A stretch of DNA of 64,000 bases. It comes from Thiocystis violacea. Lineage in GTDB: Bacteria; Pseudomonadota; Gammaproteobacteria; Chromatiales; Chromatiaceae. The notes beneath the pieces were generated by a model, which saw only the letters and a list, made by a program, of their open reading frames with translations, had not been told where the DNA came from and ran no database searches. The stretch spans positions 1-64,000 of the forward strand of contig NZ_NRRF01000007.1 in NCBI RefSeq assembly GCF_016583565.1, in the 5' to 3' direction. The position numbers and the translations under genes were made by a program. Of this stretch, positions 43,006 to 53,192 are shown piece after piece; position 1 is the stretch's first letter, and every line of letters begins with the position of its first letter.

Positions 43006-43745
43006 CCAAGGCCACAGCAAGCATCACCTGGAAGTCCGGCGGCGCGAGCCATCCGGGCCGCGTCCGCGGCTACAACCAGGACGCCTATCTCGACCGTCCC
43101 GAGCTGGGTCTCTGGGTGGTGGCGGACGGCATGGGCGGCCATAGCTCGGGAGGAATGGCCAGCAGCCTCATCGTCGAGCGCCTGGCGATGCTCTCGCACC
43201 CGCGTCTGCTCGGGGTGGCGGCCGACGAGGCCGGCGACATCCTGAGCCAAGTCAACCAGCAGCTCGTCGCCGAGGCGCAGCTGCTCCAGGGCGACATCAT
43301 CGGCAGCACCGTGGTCATCGTGATTGCGGTGGGCGATCATTGCGTGCTGCTGTGGGCGGGCGACAGCCGAGCCTATCGGCTGCGCAACGGCGAGCTGCTG
43401 CAGCTGACGCTGGATCACACTCAGGTGCAGGAGATGGTCGATCAGGGCATCCTGACGCCCGAGCAGGCCGAATCCCACCCGCTCTCGAACGTGCTGGTCC
43501 GGGCCGTCGGCGGCGATATCGATCTGGCGCTGGACCGCCGGGTGGAAGCCCTGGCCCAGGGCGACCGCTACCTGCTCTGCAGCGACGGTCTGGTGAAGGA
43601 GCTGAGCCTGGAGCGGATCCGCGAGATCCTGGCCGAGCCAGAGCCGGCCGGTGTCGCCCAGACCCTGGTCGAGGCCGCCTGCGAGGCGGGCGGGCGCGAC
43701 AATGTCACGGCGCTCGTCATCGATTTCGGTTCCTGCCCAGCCTGA
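43002..43745 (+). CDS. pppA: T6SS protein phosphatase PppA (PP2C family)
   Basis: A 247-residue PPM/PP2C phosphatase that should remove the phosphate placed on Fha by the kinase and so switch secretion off. Metal-binding and catalytic motifs are in order: GYNQDAY, VADGMGGHSSGG, GSTVVIV, WAGDSRAYRL, CSDGLV and GRDNVT. The start ATG 43002 overlaps the end of tagF. It closes the T6SS gene run. Confidence 0.95.
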   Translation: MTKATASITWKSGGASHPGRVRGYNQDAYLDRPELGLWVVADGMGGHSSGGMASSLIVERLAMLSHPRLLGVAADEAGDILSQVNQQLVAEAQLLQGDIIGSTVVIVIAVGDHCVLLWAGDSRAYRLRNGELLQLTLDHTQVQEMVDQGILTPEQAESHPLSNVLVRAVGGDIDLALDRRVEALAQGDRYLLCSDGLVKELSLERIREILAEPEPAGVAQTLVEAACEAGGRDNVTALVIDFGSCPA

Positions 43746-44063
43746 GCCTTGGTTCTCCCGCACGTCCCGGTCATTTCGATGCTTCAAGTTCGTAGGGACA
43801 AGCACAGCGCAGCCCCCTGACGGCGTCGCGGGATTCGGTGGGCTTTCATGATCGACGCCGACACCGACCTTGGTCATCGTGCGGCCTCCTCGTGGCGGTG
43901 CTCTTGTCGGATGCTGAGTCGGGTCCCGAGACAGGCCGAATCCTGTTCAAGCCGATGCCGGACCAATGCGGCATCCGCCTCTTTCAGGCGGCTGGTCTGA
44001 CGCAGGGTGCGCAGCCACTGTTGCAACCCTGAACCGCTGATGCGCCATTCGAGGTGATTGGGG
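43746..44063. other. Gap after the T6SS locus
   Basis: 318 bp between pppA and the next gene. An open 67-codon frame on the minus strand (43874-44077) overlaps the next gene start and has no similarity I recognise. No clear terminator hairpin with a T-run was found. Confidence 0.4.
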
Positions 44064-44711
44064 ATGATGCCTTTCAACCGCTCGCTGGGCCTCGCCGGTG
44101 CGGCCTGTGCGCTGATCGCGATGCTTCTGGTCTCTGGCCTGTACCCCTACGACCGGCCAACCTGGCTGCTCGAGGTGTTCCCGGTGATGGTCGCCTTGCC
44201 CCTGCTCTGGGTGACCTATCGGCGGTTCCCGCTGACGACCCTGCTCTACGTCTGCATCTTCGTCCACGCCCTGGTGCTGATCGGCGGCGGCGCCTACACC
44301 TACGCGCGCGTCCCCCTGGGGTTTGCCATCGCCGATCTGCTCGATCTGAGCCGCAACCCCTACGATAAGATCGGGCATTTCATGCAGGGCTTCGTCCCGG
44401 CCCTGGCGGCGCGCGAGATCCTGATTCGCGGTGCCTGGGTGCGCGGGCGGCGAATGCTCGCCTTCATCGTCGTCTGCATCGCCCTGGCGATCAGTGCCAG
44501 CTACGAACTCATCGAGTGGTGGACCGCGTTGGCGATGGGGCAGGGGGCCGATGCGTTCCTGGGCACCCAAGGCGATCCCTGGGACACGCAGTCCGACATG
44601 TTTTTCGCGCTCATCGGCGCGGTCAGCGCGCTGGGGTTCTTCGCAGGCATCCATGACCGTCAACTAGCCGGCCTCATCGGCGATGCGCAAGGCTCCGGGG
44701 GGCGGGAATAG
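44064..44711 (+). CDS. DUF2238 (YjdF-type) inner-membrane protein
   Basis: A 215-residue protein with about six transmembrane helices. Family-typical segments are IFVHALVLIGGGAYTYARVP, NPYDKIGHFMQGFVPALAAREIL and SASYELIEWW with a later QGDPWDTQSDM. Biochemical function of the family is unknown. Start ATG 44064 follows GAGGTG by 7 bases; TTG 44058 is less likely. Confidence 0.9.
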   Translation: MMPFNRSLGLAGAACALIAMLLVSGLYPYDRPTWLLEVFPVMVALPLLWVTYRRFPLTTLLYVCIFVHALVLIGGGAYTYARVPLGFAIADLLDLSRNPYDKIGHFMQGFVPALAAREILIRGAWVRGRRMLAFIVVCIALAISASYELIEWWTALAMGQGADAFLGTQGDPWDTQSDMFFALIGAVSALGFFAGIHDRQLAGLIGDAQGSGGRE

Positions 44712-44802
44712 CGCAGGCGCGGCTCCGTGCGCCTTGTTCAGTCATCGCCCTTCACGGAGAATGCGGGGCCGTTGCAAGGTTGCCAATCATGGGGCTGGGC
44801 CT

Positions 44803-46218
44803 ATGTCGGATAAGCGAACCTCGATTCACGGCCAGTGGTCGTCGCGTTTCATCTTCATTCTCGCGGCGATCGGCTCGGCGGTCGGGCTCGGGAATATCTG
44901 GAAGTTCCCCTACATCTCCGGCGAGAACGGCGGCGGTGCCTTCGTGCTCGTCTATCTGGTCTGCATCGCACTGATCGGTGTGCCCATCATGATCGCGGAG
45001 ATCCTGCTCGGGCGGCGCGGTCGACAGAGCCCCATCAATACCATGCGCGCCCTGGTCGAGGACGAGGGGGCGCACCGCGCCTGGTCGCTGCTCGGCTGGG
45101 GTGGTGTGATCACGGGGTTCCTGATCCTGTCCTACTACAGCGTGATTGCCGGATGGGCGCTGGCCTATGTGTTCCGCACGGCCGCGGGCAGCTTCACCGG
45201 TGCCAGCGCGGAGACGGTGAGCGCCCTGTTCGACGGGCTTCTGGCCTCGCCCGGATCCATCCTCATGTGGCATAGCCTCTTCATGGTCATGACCATGTTC
45301 GTCGTGGCGCGCGGCGTTCGCGGCGGACTCGAGAAGGCGGTGACCGTCCTCATGCCGGCGCTCTTCCTGCTGCTCTTGGTGATGGTCGGCTATGCGATGA
45401 CCCTTGGGGCCTTCTCCGAGGGATTGGCGTTCCTGTTCAGCCCGAACTTCGACAAGGTCTTCTATGACTGCGCGCTCGATGCGGCGGGGGGCGAGGCGTG
45501 TCACTTCACCGGTGAGCCCATGCTCATCGCCCTGGGTCATGCCTTCTTTACGCTGAGTCTCGGGATGGGCGCCATCATGGTCTACGGCTCCTACATGCCG
45601 AGCGGGGCGTCCATCGCCCGCGCGACCTTCGCCATCGTGGTGGCGGACACGGTCGTCGCCTTGCTGGCGGGGATGGCGATCTTCCCGATCGTCTTCGCCA
45701 ACGGCTTGGAGCCGGCCGCCGGGCCTGGCCTGATCTTTCAGACGCTGCCGATCGCCTTCGGCGCCATGCCGGCGGGACAGCTGTTCGGTACCCTCTTCTT
45801 CATCCTCCTCGTCTTCGCGGCCTGGTCGTCGGCGATCTCGCTCATCGAGCCGGCGGTTGCCTGGTTGGTCGAGAACCATGGGATGAAGCGCATTCCAGCG
45901 GCGGTGTTCCTTGGCATCCTGGCCTGGCTGCTCGGGATTGGCAGCGTGCTCTCGTTCAATGTGCTCTCTGGTGAGGAGTTCCAGCTGTTCGGCAAGACGG
46001 TGTTCGATCTGCTCGACTATCTGACCGCCAACATCCTGCTGCCGCTGGGTGGCCTCTTCATCGCGCTCTTCACCGGCTGGGTGATGTCGCGCGCCGCCTC
46101 CGTCGACGAGCTGGGGATGGGGGAGGGGATCGGCTACAAGACCTGGTGGCTCCTGGTCCGCTTCGTCTCGCCGTTGCTGGTGCTCGTCGTCTTCTTCAAT
46201 GCGATCGGGGTCATCTGA
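44803..46218 (+). CDS. Sodium-dependent transporter, neurotransmitter symporter family
   Basis: A 471-residue SNF/NSS (LeuT-fold) transporter. The first helix signature GSAVGLGNIWKFPYISGENG, which forms the sodium and substrate sites, is complete. About 11-12 helices follow. Bacterial homologues import amino acids with sodium; the substrate cannot be told from sequence. The start is ATG 44803; the frame is open to 44683 but the extra residues do not fit the family. Confidence 0.95.
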   Translation: MSDKRTSIHGQWSSRFIFILAAIGSAVGLGNIWKFPYISGENGGGAFVLVYLVCIALIGVPIMIAEILLGRRGRQSPINTMRALVEDEGAHRAWSLLGWGGVITGFLILSYYSVIAGWALAYVFRTAAGSFTGASAETVSALFDGLLASPGSILMWHSLFMVMTMFVVARGVRGGLEKAVTVLMPALFLLLLVMVGYAMTLGAFSEGLAFLFSPNFDKVFYDCALDAAGGEACHFTGEPMLIALGHAFFTLSLGMGAIMVYGSYMPSGASIARATFAIVVADTVVALLAGMAIFPIVFANGLEPAAGPGLIFQTLPIAFGAMPAGQLFGTLFFILLVFAAWSSAISLIEPAVAWLVENHGMKRIPAAVFLGILAWLLGIGSVLSFNVLSGEEFQLFGKTVFDLLDYLTANILLPLGGLFIALFTGWVMSRAASVDELGMGEGIGYKTWWLLVRFVSPLLVLVVFFNAIGVI

Positions 46219-46409
46219 TCGCTACGAGAGCGGGCGTCTCATGGGGTCAGTCTCCACGGAGCAGACCGAGCCGATCGAGGCGCGATGGTCGAACCCTACA
46301 CAGCGCCACGGCACCTGGTCCATTAGGGCCTGTGCCGCGGCGCATCTTCTTCGGCGCGTGGCCTTGTCTGGACCCGCGCCGAAACTAACGCTGATCGAGG
46401 TTTTCGCGG

Positions 46410-47015
46410 ATGCTGCATGAATTCATCGACTGGATTCTGGTGACGGTCGAAGGCTGGGGGTACGCGGGTATCTTCATCCTCATGGCCCTGGAGTCCACCG
46501 TCCTGCCGGTGCCGAGCGAGCTGGTGCTCATCCCGGCCGGCTATCTGGCCTATCAGGGTCAGATGGGCCTGGTTCCCATCTTTCTGGCCTCGACGATCGG
46601 GAGTCTGGTCGGCGCGTCCATCAATTATGGTTTCGCGCTCCTGGTGGGGCGGCCTTTCCTTGAGCGCTATGGTCGGTACTTCTTCGTGCGTCCCGCGCTG
46701 CTGCACAAAACGGATGCCTTCTTCGAGCGCCATGGCGCCATCTCCACCTTCACCGGGCGGCTCATCCCAGGGATTCGCCATCTCATCTCACTGCCCGCCG
46801 GGCTCTGCCGCATGAAGTTCACCACCTTCGCCTTCTATACCTGCCTCGGCGCCGGCTTCTGGTCCGCCATCCTCATCGCCTTCGGCTATTTCATCGGCGG
46901 CAATGAGCAGGTGATCCACGACAACCTGCCTCTGGTGACTGCCGCCGTTCTGGTCTTCGTCGGCTTGACCCTGGCGGGCTACTTCGTCTGGCAGCGCCGC
47001 CAGCCGGCGCGCTAG
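46410..47015 (+). CDS. DedA family membrane protein
   Basis: A 201-residue DedA/SNARE-associated protein. Characteristic features are ALESTVLPVPSELVLIPAGYLA with the conserved Glu and Pro residues, and GRLIPGIRHLISLPAG (the R-x-x-P-x-x-R motif). DedA proteins are proposed lipid carriers (scramblases/flippases) that support envelope homeostasis. Four or more transmembrane helices are visible. The upstream 190 bp contain no gene. Confidence 0.94.
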   Translation: MLHEFIDWILVTVEGWGYAGIFILMALESTVLPVPSELVLIPAGYLAYQGQMGLVPIFLASTIGSLVGASINYGFALLVGRPFLERYGRYFFVRPALLHKTDAFFERHGAISTFTGRLIPGIRHLISLPAGLCRMKFTTFAFYTCLGAGFWSAILIAFGYFIGGNEQVIHDNLPLVTAAVLVFVGLTLAGYFVWQRRQPAR

Positions 47016-47058
47016 GAATGAGGCGGTTGCCGACCCGCGTGGTGCTCGACGTGGGTCG

Positions 47059-47706
47059 CTATCCCCGCTGATCGTCGGCGATCGGAATCTGTACCTCGTT
47101 ACGCCGCAGGAAGCCAGGGGTGAAGGGGTCGTTGTAGTAGGCGTAGACCGGGGGCGCCACGGCCTGGAGTCCTTGTTGCTCCATCCACGCCCGCAGCGCC
47201 GCTTCCTGCGCGGCGATGCTGTCGTCCGTCGTCCTGCCGCTGAAGCGCACGGCCGCCACCCGCTGTGGGGGAAGTTGCTGCAGCTGCACATCGGAGGTCG
47301 CTGGCGGCGGCAGGGCCTTCAGGGCATAGGCTGCCGGCATGATGAAGCGCACCTTCCATTCGCCGGGGGCGGCTTGCGCCTGCGTCACAGGCGCCGTCAT
47401 GGGGATGCGCTCGCGCGCTTGCTGGGTTACGGGGGCGGTCATGGCGACTCGTTCGCCAGCCCGCTCCTTGGCGAAGATGTAGCTCGCGAGCGGCGAGAAG
47501 CCCGCGCTCAGCGCGGCTTTACGCTGACCGGTGCGCGCCACTTCCGCCACCACCATGGCCGGGTAGCGTCGAAGCTCGATCGGCCCGTCGGTTCTTTCGA
47601 CCTGGTAGTCCGGCGTTTCGACGTTTTGCACCACGAAGACGAAGATCGCCATGGCGGCGATGGCGAGCAAGGCGAGGGAGGAGAAAGCGATGAGAAGGAT
47701 TTTCAT
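47059..47706 (-). CDS. SOUL heme-binding family protein
   Basis: A 215-residue membrane-anchored or exported protein. An N-terminal helix (about 2-25) is followed by the SOUL domain: PDYQVERTDGPIELRRYPAM, VAMTAPVTQ and a C-terminal YAYYNDPFTPGFLRRNEVQI. SOUL proteins bind heme in some members. A short internal duplication gives MTAPVTQ twice, 15 residues apart. The start ATG 47706 is preferred over a longer frame to 47808 because it begins directly with the hydrophobic helix. Confidence 0.92.
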   Translation of the reverse strand: MKILLIAFSSLALLAIAAMAIFVFVVQNVETPDYQVERTDGPIELRRYPAMVVAEVARTGQRKAALSAGFSPLASYIFAKERAGERVAMTAPVTQQARERIPMTAPVTQAQAAPGEWKVRFIMPAAYALKALPPPATSDVQLQQLPPQRVAAVRFSGRTTDDSIAAQEAALRAWMEQQGLQAVAPPVYAYYNDPFTPGFLRRNEVQIPIADDQRG

Positions 47707-47904
47707 GATCGATCGAAAGGCCTGATCTGGATGGACATCGAAGCGTGCCGCGGCATGCCGTCGGTGTTCATCTATGGCCGCCGATGTCGATTTCATCCAT
47801 TGATCCATCAGCGTGCATCCGCCAGCGACTGGAGATCAGGGCGCTGTCGAGTGCTTGGGGTCGAGAGGCGAATCGTCCGAGTGCTGACGCGAGCAGGATC
47901 CGAA

Positions 47905-47928
47905 GGCGATGGCGATGGCGATGGCGAT
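47905..47928 (+). repeat. GGCGAT hexanucleotide microsatellite
   Basis: Four perfect GGCGAT units in the 287-bp gap between the SOUL gene start and the end of the EAL/HDOD gene. Copy number could vary, but no coding frame depends on it. Confidence 0.75.
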
Positions 47929-47993
47929 CCTGGGGCCGGACGCTGGCGGTCGCCGGTGCCTTCCTGACTCACGGCGAGCCTGGCCGAGTTCCC

Positions 47994-49271
47994 TCAGACC
48001 GGCTCGTCCACGAGTCGCTGCATCGCCTCATCGGACCACTTGATCGCCTCCAGATAGGCCGAGGGGTAGGCGTCGTAGGGGATCGTGCATTCCGTCAACC
48101 CATCCCAATCGCCTTGTTGATAGGCGATCACCTGTTGCAGCAAGGCGCCTTGCGGACCCTCGCCGTCGAGGAGCGCGAGCTTGATCGGCAGGCTCAGGCA
48201 GAGATCGTCCAGCAGGGTCAGCATGTCGCTGTCGAGCAGGGCGTCGATGATGGAGAAGAGGCCCACGACGAACATCTGGTGGTGGATCTCGGGCAGGAAG
48301 CGTTTGGCCAGGCATTCGCACATGCGCGCGCGCAGCATGCCGGTAACGACCAATTCGTCCGGTTTGCCGATCGCGACTCTGCCCATCAAGATCAAGCTGG
48401 CCCAGTCGCGCATCCGATCCAATCCGACCACGACCAAGGCATCCCGCAGCGACTCGACTTCACGCCGCTGGGCGAAGGCCGCACTGTTGACGTAGCGCAG
48501 CAGCCTGTAAGCGAGCGCAACGTCCTGGGCGAGGATGCGCTCCACTTCGCCGAGATCAATGTCGGGATCCTGCAGCTGATGGACCAGCCGCAGCACCACG
48601 GCGGCGTTGGCGCTGAGGGCGCGCTGCTTCACCGTCTTCGGGCGGCAATAGAAGAAGCCTTGAACGTAGTCGAATCCCAGCGACAGGCACAGGCTGTGCA
48701 TCTCCTGGGTCTCGACCTTTTCCGCCACGACACCGACGTCATAGGCACGCAGGTGATCGAGCTGCTCGCGGAGCTGGTCTGGGTCGTGGCGCAGCACATC
48801 GAGCTTCACATAATCGGCCAGCGCCAGCAGTGGCTCGCGGTCCGGGCCGAGGGTGAAGTCATCCAGGGAGATCTTGTGCCCCAGTTCCTTGAGGCGCCTC
48901 AGCCCGTCCAGCACCTCGGCGTCTGGCTCGACGTCCTCGAGGATTTCCAACACCAGCTGACCCTCGAAGAAGGGCAGCAGCGAGGGCTCGACGATGAAGC
49001 GGCGGGGGATGTTGACGAAGGCGAGCGCACTGCCGACCAGCGTGTCGATCCCGATCTGAAAGAAGCTCCCGCTGATGACGGACGCGGATGCCAGGTCGGC
49101 GTCATGGATACGGGCATAGTCGACATTGGCGTGCCGGTAGAGGAGTTCGTAGCCAATCAGCCCCATGCCCCGGTCATAGATCGGCTGTCTGGCCACGAAG
49201 AACTCTTGTTCATCGTCGCCGCGGCGCGATGAGGCGATGGCCTCTGTTTTCGGCAGTGCTGCGTGACTCAT
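47994..49271 (-). CDS. EAL-like plus HDOD signalling protein
   Basis: A 425-residue protein of the YuxH/CdgJ type. An EAL-like domain (about 22-210) has the signature changed to ELL (GYELLYR) but keeps LEILED, LDDF and AEKVET; a full set of phosphodiesterase ligands is not apparent, so c-di-GMP cleavage is doubtful. The C-terminal HDOD domain (about 220-410) includes LAYRLLRYVNSAAF. Relatives modulate motility. The ATG overlaps the TGA ending the decayed chemoreceptor upstream (ATGA), linking it to the hydrogenase/chemoreceptor operon. Confidence 0.9.
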   Translation of the reverse strand: MSHAALPKTEAIASSRRGDDEQEFFVARQPIYDRGMGLIGYELLYRHANVDYARIHDADLASASVISGSFFQIGIDTLVGSALAFVNIPRRFIVEPSLLPFFEGQLVLEILEDVEPDAEVLDGLRRLKELGHKISLDDFTLGPDREPLLALADYVKLDVLRHDPDQLREQLDHLRAYDVGVVAEKVETQEMHSLCLSLGFDYVQGFFYCRPKTVKQRALSANAAVVLRLVHQLQDPDIDLGEVERILAQDVALAYRLLRYVNSAAFAQRREVESLRDALVVVGLDRMRDWASLILMGRVAIGKPDELVVTGMLRARMCECLAKRFLPEIHHQMFVVGLFSIIDALLDSDMLTLLDDLCLSLPIKLALLDGEGPQGALLQQVIAYQQGDWDGLTECTIPYDAYPSAYLEAIKWSDEAMQRLVDEPV

Positions 49272-49822
49272 GGATGCGCAGGCCGGGGCGTCCGGAACTT
49301 GGCTGTTTCCGCTGTGACCGCGTTGGGTGTTTGGCGCATCTCGCGGGCGATGGCGGCCAGCGCATCGCTGATTGCGCGAGCATTGCAGGGTTTCCGCACG
49401 AGTTTCGGCGATGCGCTGCGCGATCTCATCCGCGATTGACTCCTGTTCAGTGGTCAACGACTGCATCTGTGCGAATGCACTCGAGAGTGACTGGATGCGC
49501 TCCGCCGCGCTGGCGAGCTCGCGGCATTGCGTGTTAGCGGATTGGTTGGCGCGGCGATGGGCTTGATCTGGTCCAGTCGATCGACGATACCACGCGAATT
49601 GCTTGCCACCGAACCCAGCTTCCCATCGAACCCACCTTGCCACCGAATGCCTGATCGCGCCCCATGGCGTCTTCGCCGAGGCGAGAAGTGTCGCCCTCGC
49701 TCTGGGTCAGATCCTGGAGCGTGCGCTGCAGCCCTGTCAGCGGCTTCAGGAGCAGCAGTCTGAGGATCAGCATCAGGATGAGGCTCACGGGCACCAGGGC
49801 GCCAGGGCACGAGGGTGACGTT
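49268..49822 (-). pseudogene. Decayed methyl-accepting chemotaxis protein
   Basis: Fragments of one chemoreceptor appear in order but in different frames: a membrane helix and HAMP segment (LRLLLLKPLTGLQRTLQDL), a signalling-tip segment (VDRLDQIKPIAAPTNPLTRN), a C-terminal helix (LTTEQESIADEIAQRI) and a tail ending PRPAHP before TGA. The total is about 550 bp instead of 1.5 kb or more, so large internal deletions accompany at least two frameshifts. Its end overlaps the ATG of the EAL/HDOD gene. Confidence 0.78.
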
Positions 49823-52245
49823 CACGAGCGTGCGACCAGGGCCGTCTCGCGCTGTGCCGGTACGTCGCGGCTCAGCTCGAACACAGCCACTGTCCGGCTG
49901 AGGGTCTCGGCCTGATCCTCCAGGCTTTCCGCCGCCGCGGCGGCCTGCTCGACCAGCGCGGCGTTGCGCTGGGTCATCTCATCCATCTGGGCGATCGCCT
50001 GGGTCACTTGCCCGATGCCGTCACCCTGCTCACGGCTTGCGCTCGCAATCTCGGTCACCAACTGCACCACCTGTTGGAAGGAGCCGACGATGGACGCCAT
50101 GGTCTTGCCCGTGTCGTCGACGACCTTGGCGCCGCCTTCCACCTGGGTTACCGAGCCGTCGATCAAGCCCTTGATCTCCTTGGCGGCCTGGGCGCTGCGC
50201 TGGGCCAGACTCCGGACCTCCGCGGCGACCACGGCGAAGCCGCGCCCCTGCTCGCCGGCGCGCGCGGCCTCCACGGCCGCGTTGAGGGCCAGGATATTGG
50301 TCTGGAAGGCGATGCCCTCGATCACCTCGATGATGTCGGCGACCTGCCGGCTGGATGCTTGAATCCCGTGCATGGTCTCGGTCAGGCGCTTGACCAGTGC
50401 GTTGCCCGCCTCGGCCTGATCGTTGGCCATGTTCGCCAGGTCGCTGGCGCTGCAGGCATTGGCGGTGTTCTGCTGGACGGCGGTATTGATCTGCTCCATG
50501 GAGCTGGTCGTCTGTTCCAGGCTGCTGGCTTGTGATTCCGTACGCTCGGACAGATCCGCATTGCCCGCGGCGATTTCCGCGGCGGCGGTGCCGATGGCGT
50601 CCGTCGCTTCGAGAATCTTCCCGACCAGGGTGCGGAGTTGTTCGACGGAGGCATTGGTGTCTTCCTTCAACTGGCCGAAGGTGCCTTGATAGTCGTCCTC
50701 GATGCGTTGGGTCAGGTCGCCTCGTGCAAGCGCGTTGAGCACGCCAGAGGTGGTGTTCAGCGCGCGCTCCGTGTTGTCGAGCAGGGTATTGATGTCGCGG
50801 CCCAGTGCGGCGATGAAGCCCTGTTTGTCACTGAGGTCGATACGTGCATCGAGCACCCCGACGGCCGCGGCCTGAACGATCGTGCCAACTTCTTTCTCGA
50901 CGCGGACCTCGCCAGTGCGATCGCGCCACTCTTCGACCACACCGAGGCGTTCGCCGTGGGCGTTGAGCACGGGGCTTGCGGTCACCACCAGATGGTGCTC
51001 GCCGAGGGCGAGCGCGGTCTCCTCGGGCGCACTGAGTCGATCCACCAGGGCCGCCCGCGCCAGCGGGTCGGCATGCAAGGCTTCGATGGCCGTGCCTTCC
51101 GGACGGTCCGCGCTGAAGGCTGGGATGCGCTGGCGCACCCCCTCCTCGACGGTCTTGAGGATGCGCCGTGCCGCCGGGTTGCTGTAGATGAGGGCGCGGC
51201 TGGGCTCCGCGATCATGACCCCGGTGCTGACGTTGTCCAGGGCGATACGGATGCGTAGGTTCTCCTCCGCGACGCGGCGATCGGCCTCGATCCGGGCGCG
51301 CAGTTGATCCTGCATGCGCTTCATGTTCGCCAGCAGGCTGGTGTCGTCGCCGGCACGCAGCGCGATGGCGTTGTTCAGGTCTCCCTCGGCAATCGCGCGG
51401 GTGATGGCGACGGCCTCGGCCGGCTCGCCGCCCAGCCGGCGGATCAGCGAACGGAAGATCCAGATCAGGATCAGCACGGTCGGGATCAGCACACCGATGA
51501 TGGCGGCGGCCATGCTGAGCAGGGTTTCGTCACGCTGCTGGGCGAAGGGCTGGGTATCCAGACGCACCCGCAGATAGCCGCCGTCTTCGCCGGTCTGCCA
51601 GTGGGTATGACAGACGACGCACTCCCCCTCGACCGGCAGGGCGTAGTAGAAGTCCCGATAGCCGTCGCCCGTATCCGACGCGCGGTGTGAATCGGGCGCG
51701 AACTGGAGCCCCTCGTCCATGACGAAGTGACAATCGGCGCAGGCTTGGCCGCTGCCCTGATACTCGGCGACGTGCTTTTTCGCCGTCGGGGTGTCGATAA
51801 CGTCGCGCAGGGTCCAATCCGCGCGCTGGAAGCGGCCCTTGGTGTCGCCATAGCGCGGCTCGTTGATGTTGTTGGTCAGTTGACCGTCGGCCTGCACGAA
51901 GGGCAGCCCCAGGCTGGTGAGTCCGGAGCGATAGACCATCTGCCTGAAGCGGGCATAGAGCGCGACATCCATGACGCCGTCGAGCTGGGCGAAGTCGTCG
52001 ATGGCGCGCTGGAAGCTCTGTCGCTGGCCCTTGTTGATCGACTCATGGGTGTTCTTGACCAAGGTGGTCAGCAGGTGATCTCCGGTCTGCTCGACCCGCG
52101 CCTCGGACTGCGCATTGAGATAGAGCCAGGCCAGCGTGAGCGCAATCGTCGCGACCAGCGTCACACCCAGGCCCATCGAAATCAAGGTCCGCGCCAGGAT
52201 CGACTCGCGCGCCTGACCACCCTTCTTCCGTGAGCGCTTGGACAT
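49822..52245 (-). CDS. Methyl-accepting chemotaxis protein with two c-type heme motifs
   Basis: An 807-residue chemoreceptor. Helix TM1 (about 21-43) and TM2 (about 242-264) flank a periplasmic domain with two CXXCH heme-attachment motifs, CADCH (169-173) and CVVCH (209-213). Then come HAMP (about 266-320), a PAS-like domain (about 325-430), a second HAMP-like stretch and the MA signalling domain (about 550-790) with an intact hairpin tip ([20 protein letters not shown]). No C-terminal CheR-binding pentapeptide is seen. c-heme receptors such as DcrA of Desulfovibrio sense redox or oxygen. It starts 2 bp after the hydrogenase small-subunit stop. Confidence 0.95.
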   Translation of the reverse strand: MSKRSRKKGGQARESILARTLISMGLGVTLVATIALTLAWLYLNAQSEARVEQTGDHLLTTLVKNTHESINKGQRQSFQRAIDDFAQLDGVMDVALYARFRQMVYRSGLTSLGLPFVQADGQLTNNINEPRYGDTKGRFQRADWTLRDVIDTPTAKKHVAEYQGSGQACADCHFVMDEGLQFAPDSHRASDTGDGYRDFYYALPVEGECVVCHTHWQTGEDGGYLRVRLDTQPFAQQRDETLLSMAAAIIGVLIPTVLILIWIFRSLIRRLGGEPAEAVAITRAIAEGDLNNAIALRAGDDTSLLANMKRMQDQLRARIEADRRVAEENLRIRIALDNVSTGVMIAEPSRALIYSNPAARRILKTVEEGVRQRIPAFSADRPEGTAIEALHADPLARAALVDRLSAPEETALALGEHHLVVTASPVLNAHGERLGVVEEWRDRTGEVRVEKEVGTIVQAAAVGVLDARIDLSDKQGFIAALGRDINTLLDNTERALNTTSGVLNALARGDLTQRIEDDYQGTFGQLKEDTNASVEQLRTLVGKILEATDAIGTAAAEIAAGNADLSERTESQASSLEQTTSSMEQINTAVQQNTANACSASDLANMANDQAEAGNALVKRLTETMHGIQASSRQVADIIEVIEGIAFQTNILALNAAVEAARAGEQGRGFAVVAAEVRSLAQRSAQAAKEIKGLIDGSVTQVEGGAKVVDDTGKTMASIVGSFQQVVQLVTEIASASREQGDGIGQVTQAIAQMDEMTQRNAALVEQAAAAAESLEDQAETLSRTVAVFELSRDVPAQRETALVARS

Positions 52246-52247
52246 GC

Positions 52248-53174
52248 CTAGGCCTCGAATTCGTTCATGATGGAGCGGCGGTCGCCATAGGCGTGCAGCA
52301 TGATCTGGCGCGGGAAGCGCTCGCCGGCGCAGCCGACGCAGGGGTGACCGGCGCGGATGCAGGTATTGGTGTTGTTGTTATGCCCGAAGCGCATGCAGTC
52401 GTTGCGCGTCACCGGCCCCTGGCAGCCGAGCTTGAGCAGACAGCCGTCGTCGCCGATGTGCTCGGCGTAGCGCCGCTCCTGGAAGTCCGAGTAATAGATG
52501 CAGCGTTCGTGGACGGTGTGCTGGAAGAACTTGACCGGACGGCCCAGCTCATCCACTTCGGGCGGTGTCCCCAGCTTGATCTGGTGCAGAAGCGTGTAGA
52601 GCAGATGCTCCGGCTTCATCGGGCAGTTGGGCAAGCCCACCAGGGGCTTCTCGATGCCCCGATCCTGGATGAATTCCTGCAGCGTCATGGAGCCCGCCAG
52701 TGTCCCGCTCATGCGCGGAATACCGCCCAGCGCGGCACAGGTGCCGGCGGCGACCAGCACGCCCGCGCGGGGCGCCAGGCGCTCCACCCACTCGGTCATG
52801 GGCCGCTCGCCCATCACGCAGGCGTGCGGTAGCCCCACCGGAATCCCGCCCTCCAGGACCAGGATGAAACCCTCCTCCTGGGTCGCCATGCGATCGAGCA
52901 CTTGCAGTGCCTGCTCGCCCGTCGCGAGCGAGATGTCGGGGTGGAACACCAGATCGACCACCTGGGTCAGGATCTCGACCACGGAGACCTGCTCGATGTC
53001 CAGAAAGGCCGTCGAGCAGCCGGAGCAGGAGGTGCCGTGCAGCCAGAGGACCTTGGGCCGATTGGCCGCGGTCGGCGCGGCCAGCAGCTCCTCGAAGCTG
53101 AAGAACTGAGAGGCGCCGGCGGCGACGATGACCTGCCAGAGGCGTTGGATGAAGGCGCGGCGGCTGAGGCTCAT
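52248..53174 (-). CDS. [NiFe] hydrogenase small subunit, Tat-exported
   Basis: A 308-residue electron-transfer subunit. A twin-arginine signal (SRRAFIQRL at residues 4-12) shows export to the periplasm. Cluster ligands are complete: proximal C50, C53, C146, C184; distal H222, C225, C245, C251; medial C260, C279, C282, with an extra C272. The proximal motif is CSGC, the standard form, not the six-Cys oxygen-tolerant form. There is no C-terminal membrane helix, so the enzyme should be soluble in the periplasm or attached through a partner. The chemoreceptor gene follows 2 bp later. Confidence 0.96.
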   Translation of the reverse strand: MSLSRRAFIQRLWQVIVAAGASQFFSFEELLAAPTAANRPKVLWLHGTSCSGCSTAFLDIEQVSVVEILTQVVDLVFHPDISLATGEQALQVLDRMATQEEGFILVLEGGIPVGLPHACVMGERPMTEWVERLAPRAGVLVAAGTCAALGGIPRMSGTLAGSMTLQEFIQDRGIEKPLVGLPNCPMKPEHLLYTLLHQIKLGTPPEVDELGRPVKFFQHTVHERCIYYSDFQERRYAEHIGDDGCLLKLGCQGPVTRNDCMRFGHNNNTNTCIRAGHPCVGCAGERFPRQIMLHAYGDRRSIMNEFEA

Positions 53175-53192
53175 GTGCAGCTCTCCCGTGAT

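Noticed and set aside
43874..44077. 67-codon minus-strand frame after pppA
   Set aside because: It overlaps the start of the DUF2238 gene, has no similarity that I recognise and no clear ribosome-binding site.
47994..49271. Active c-di-GMP phosphodiesterase
   Set aside because: The EAL signature reads ELL and several catalytic positions cannot be confirmed, so only an EAL-like fold is claimed.
52248..53174. Oxygen-tolerant (six-Cys proximal cluster) hydrogenase
   Set aside because: The proximal motif is CSGC at residues 50-53; the extra cysteines of that class are absent there. The additional C272 is near the medial cluster instead.
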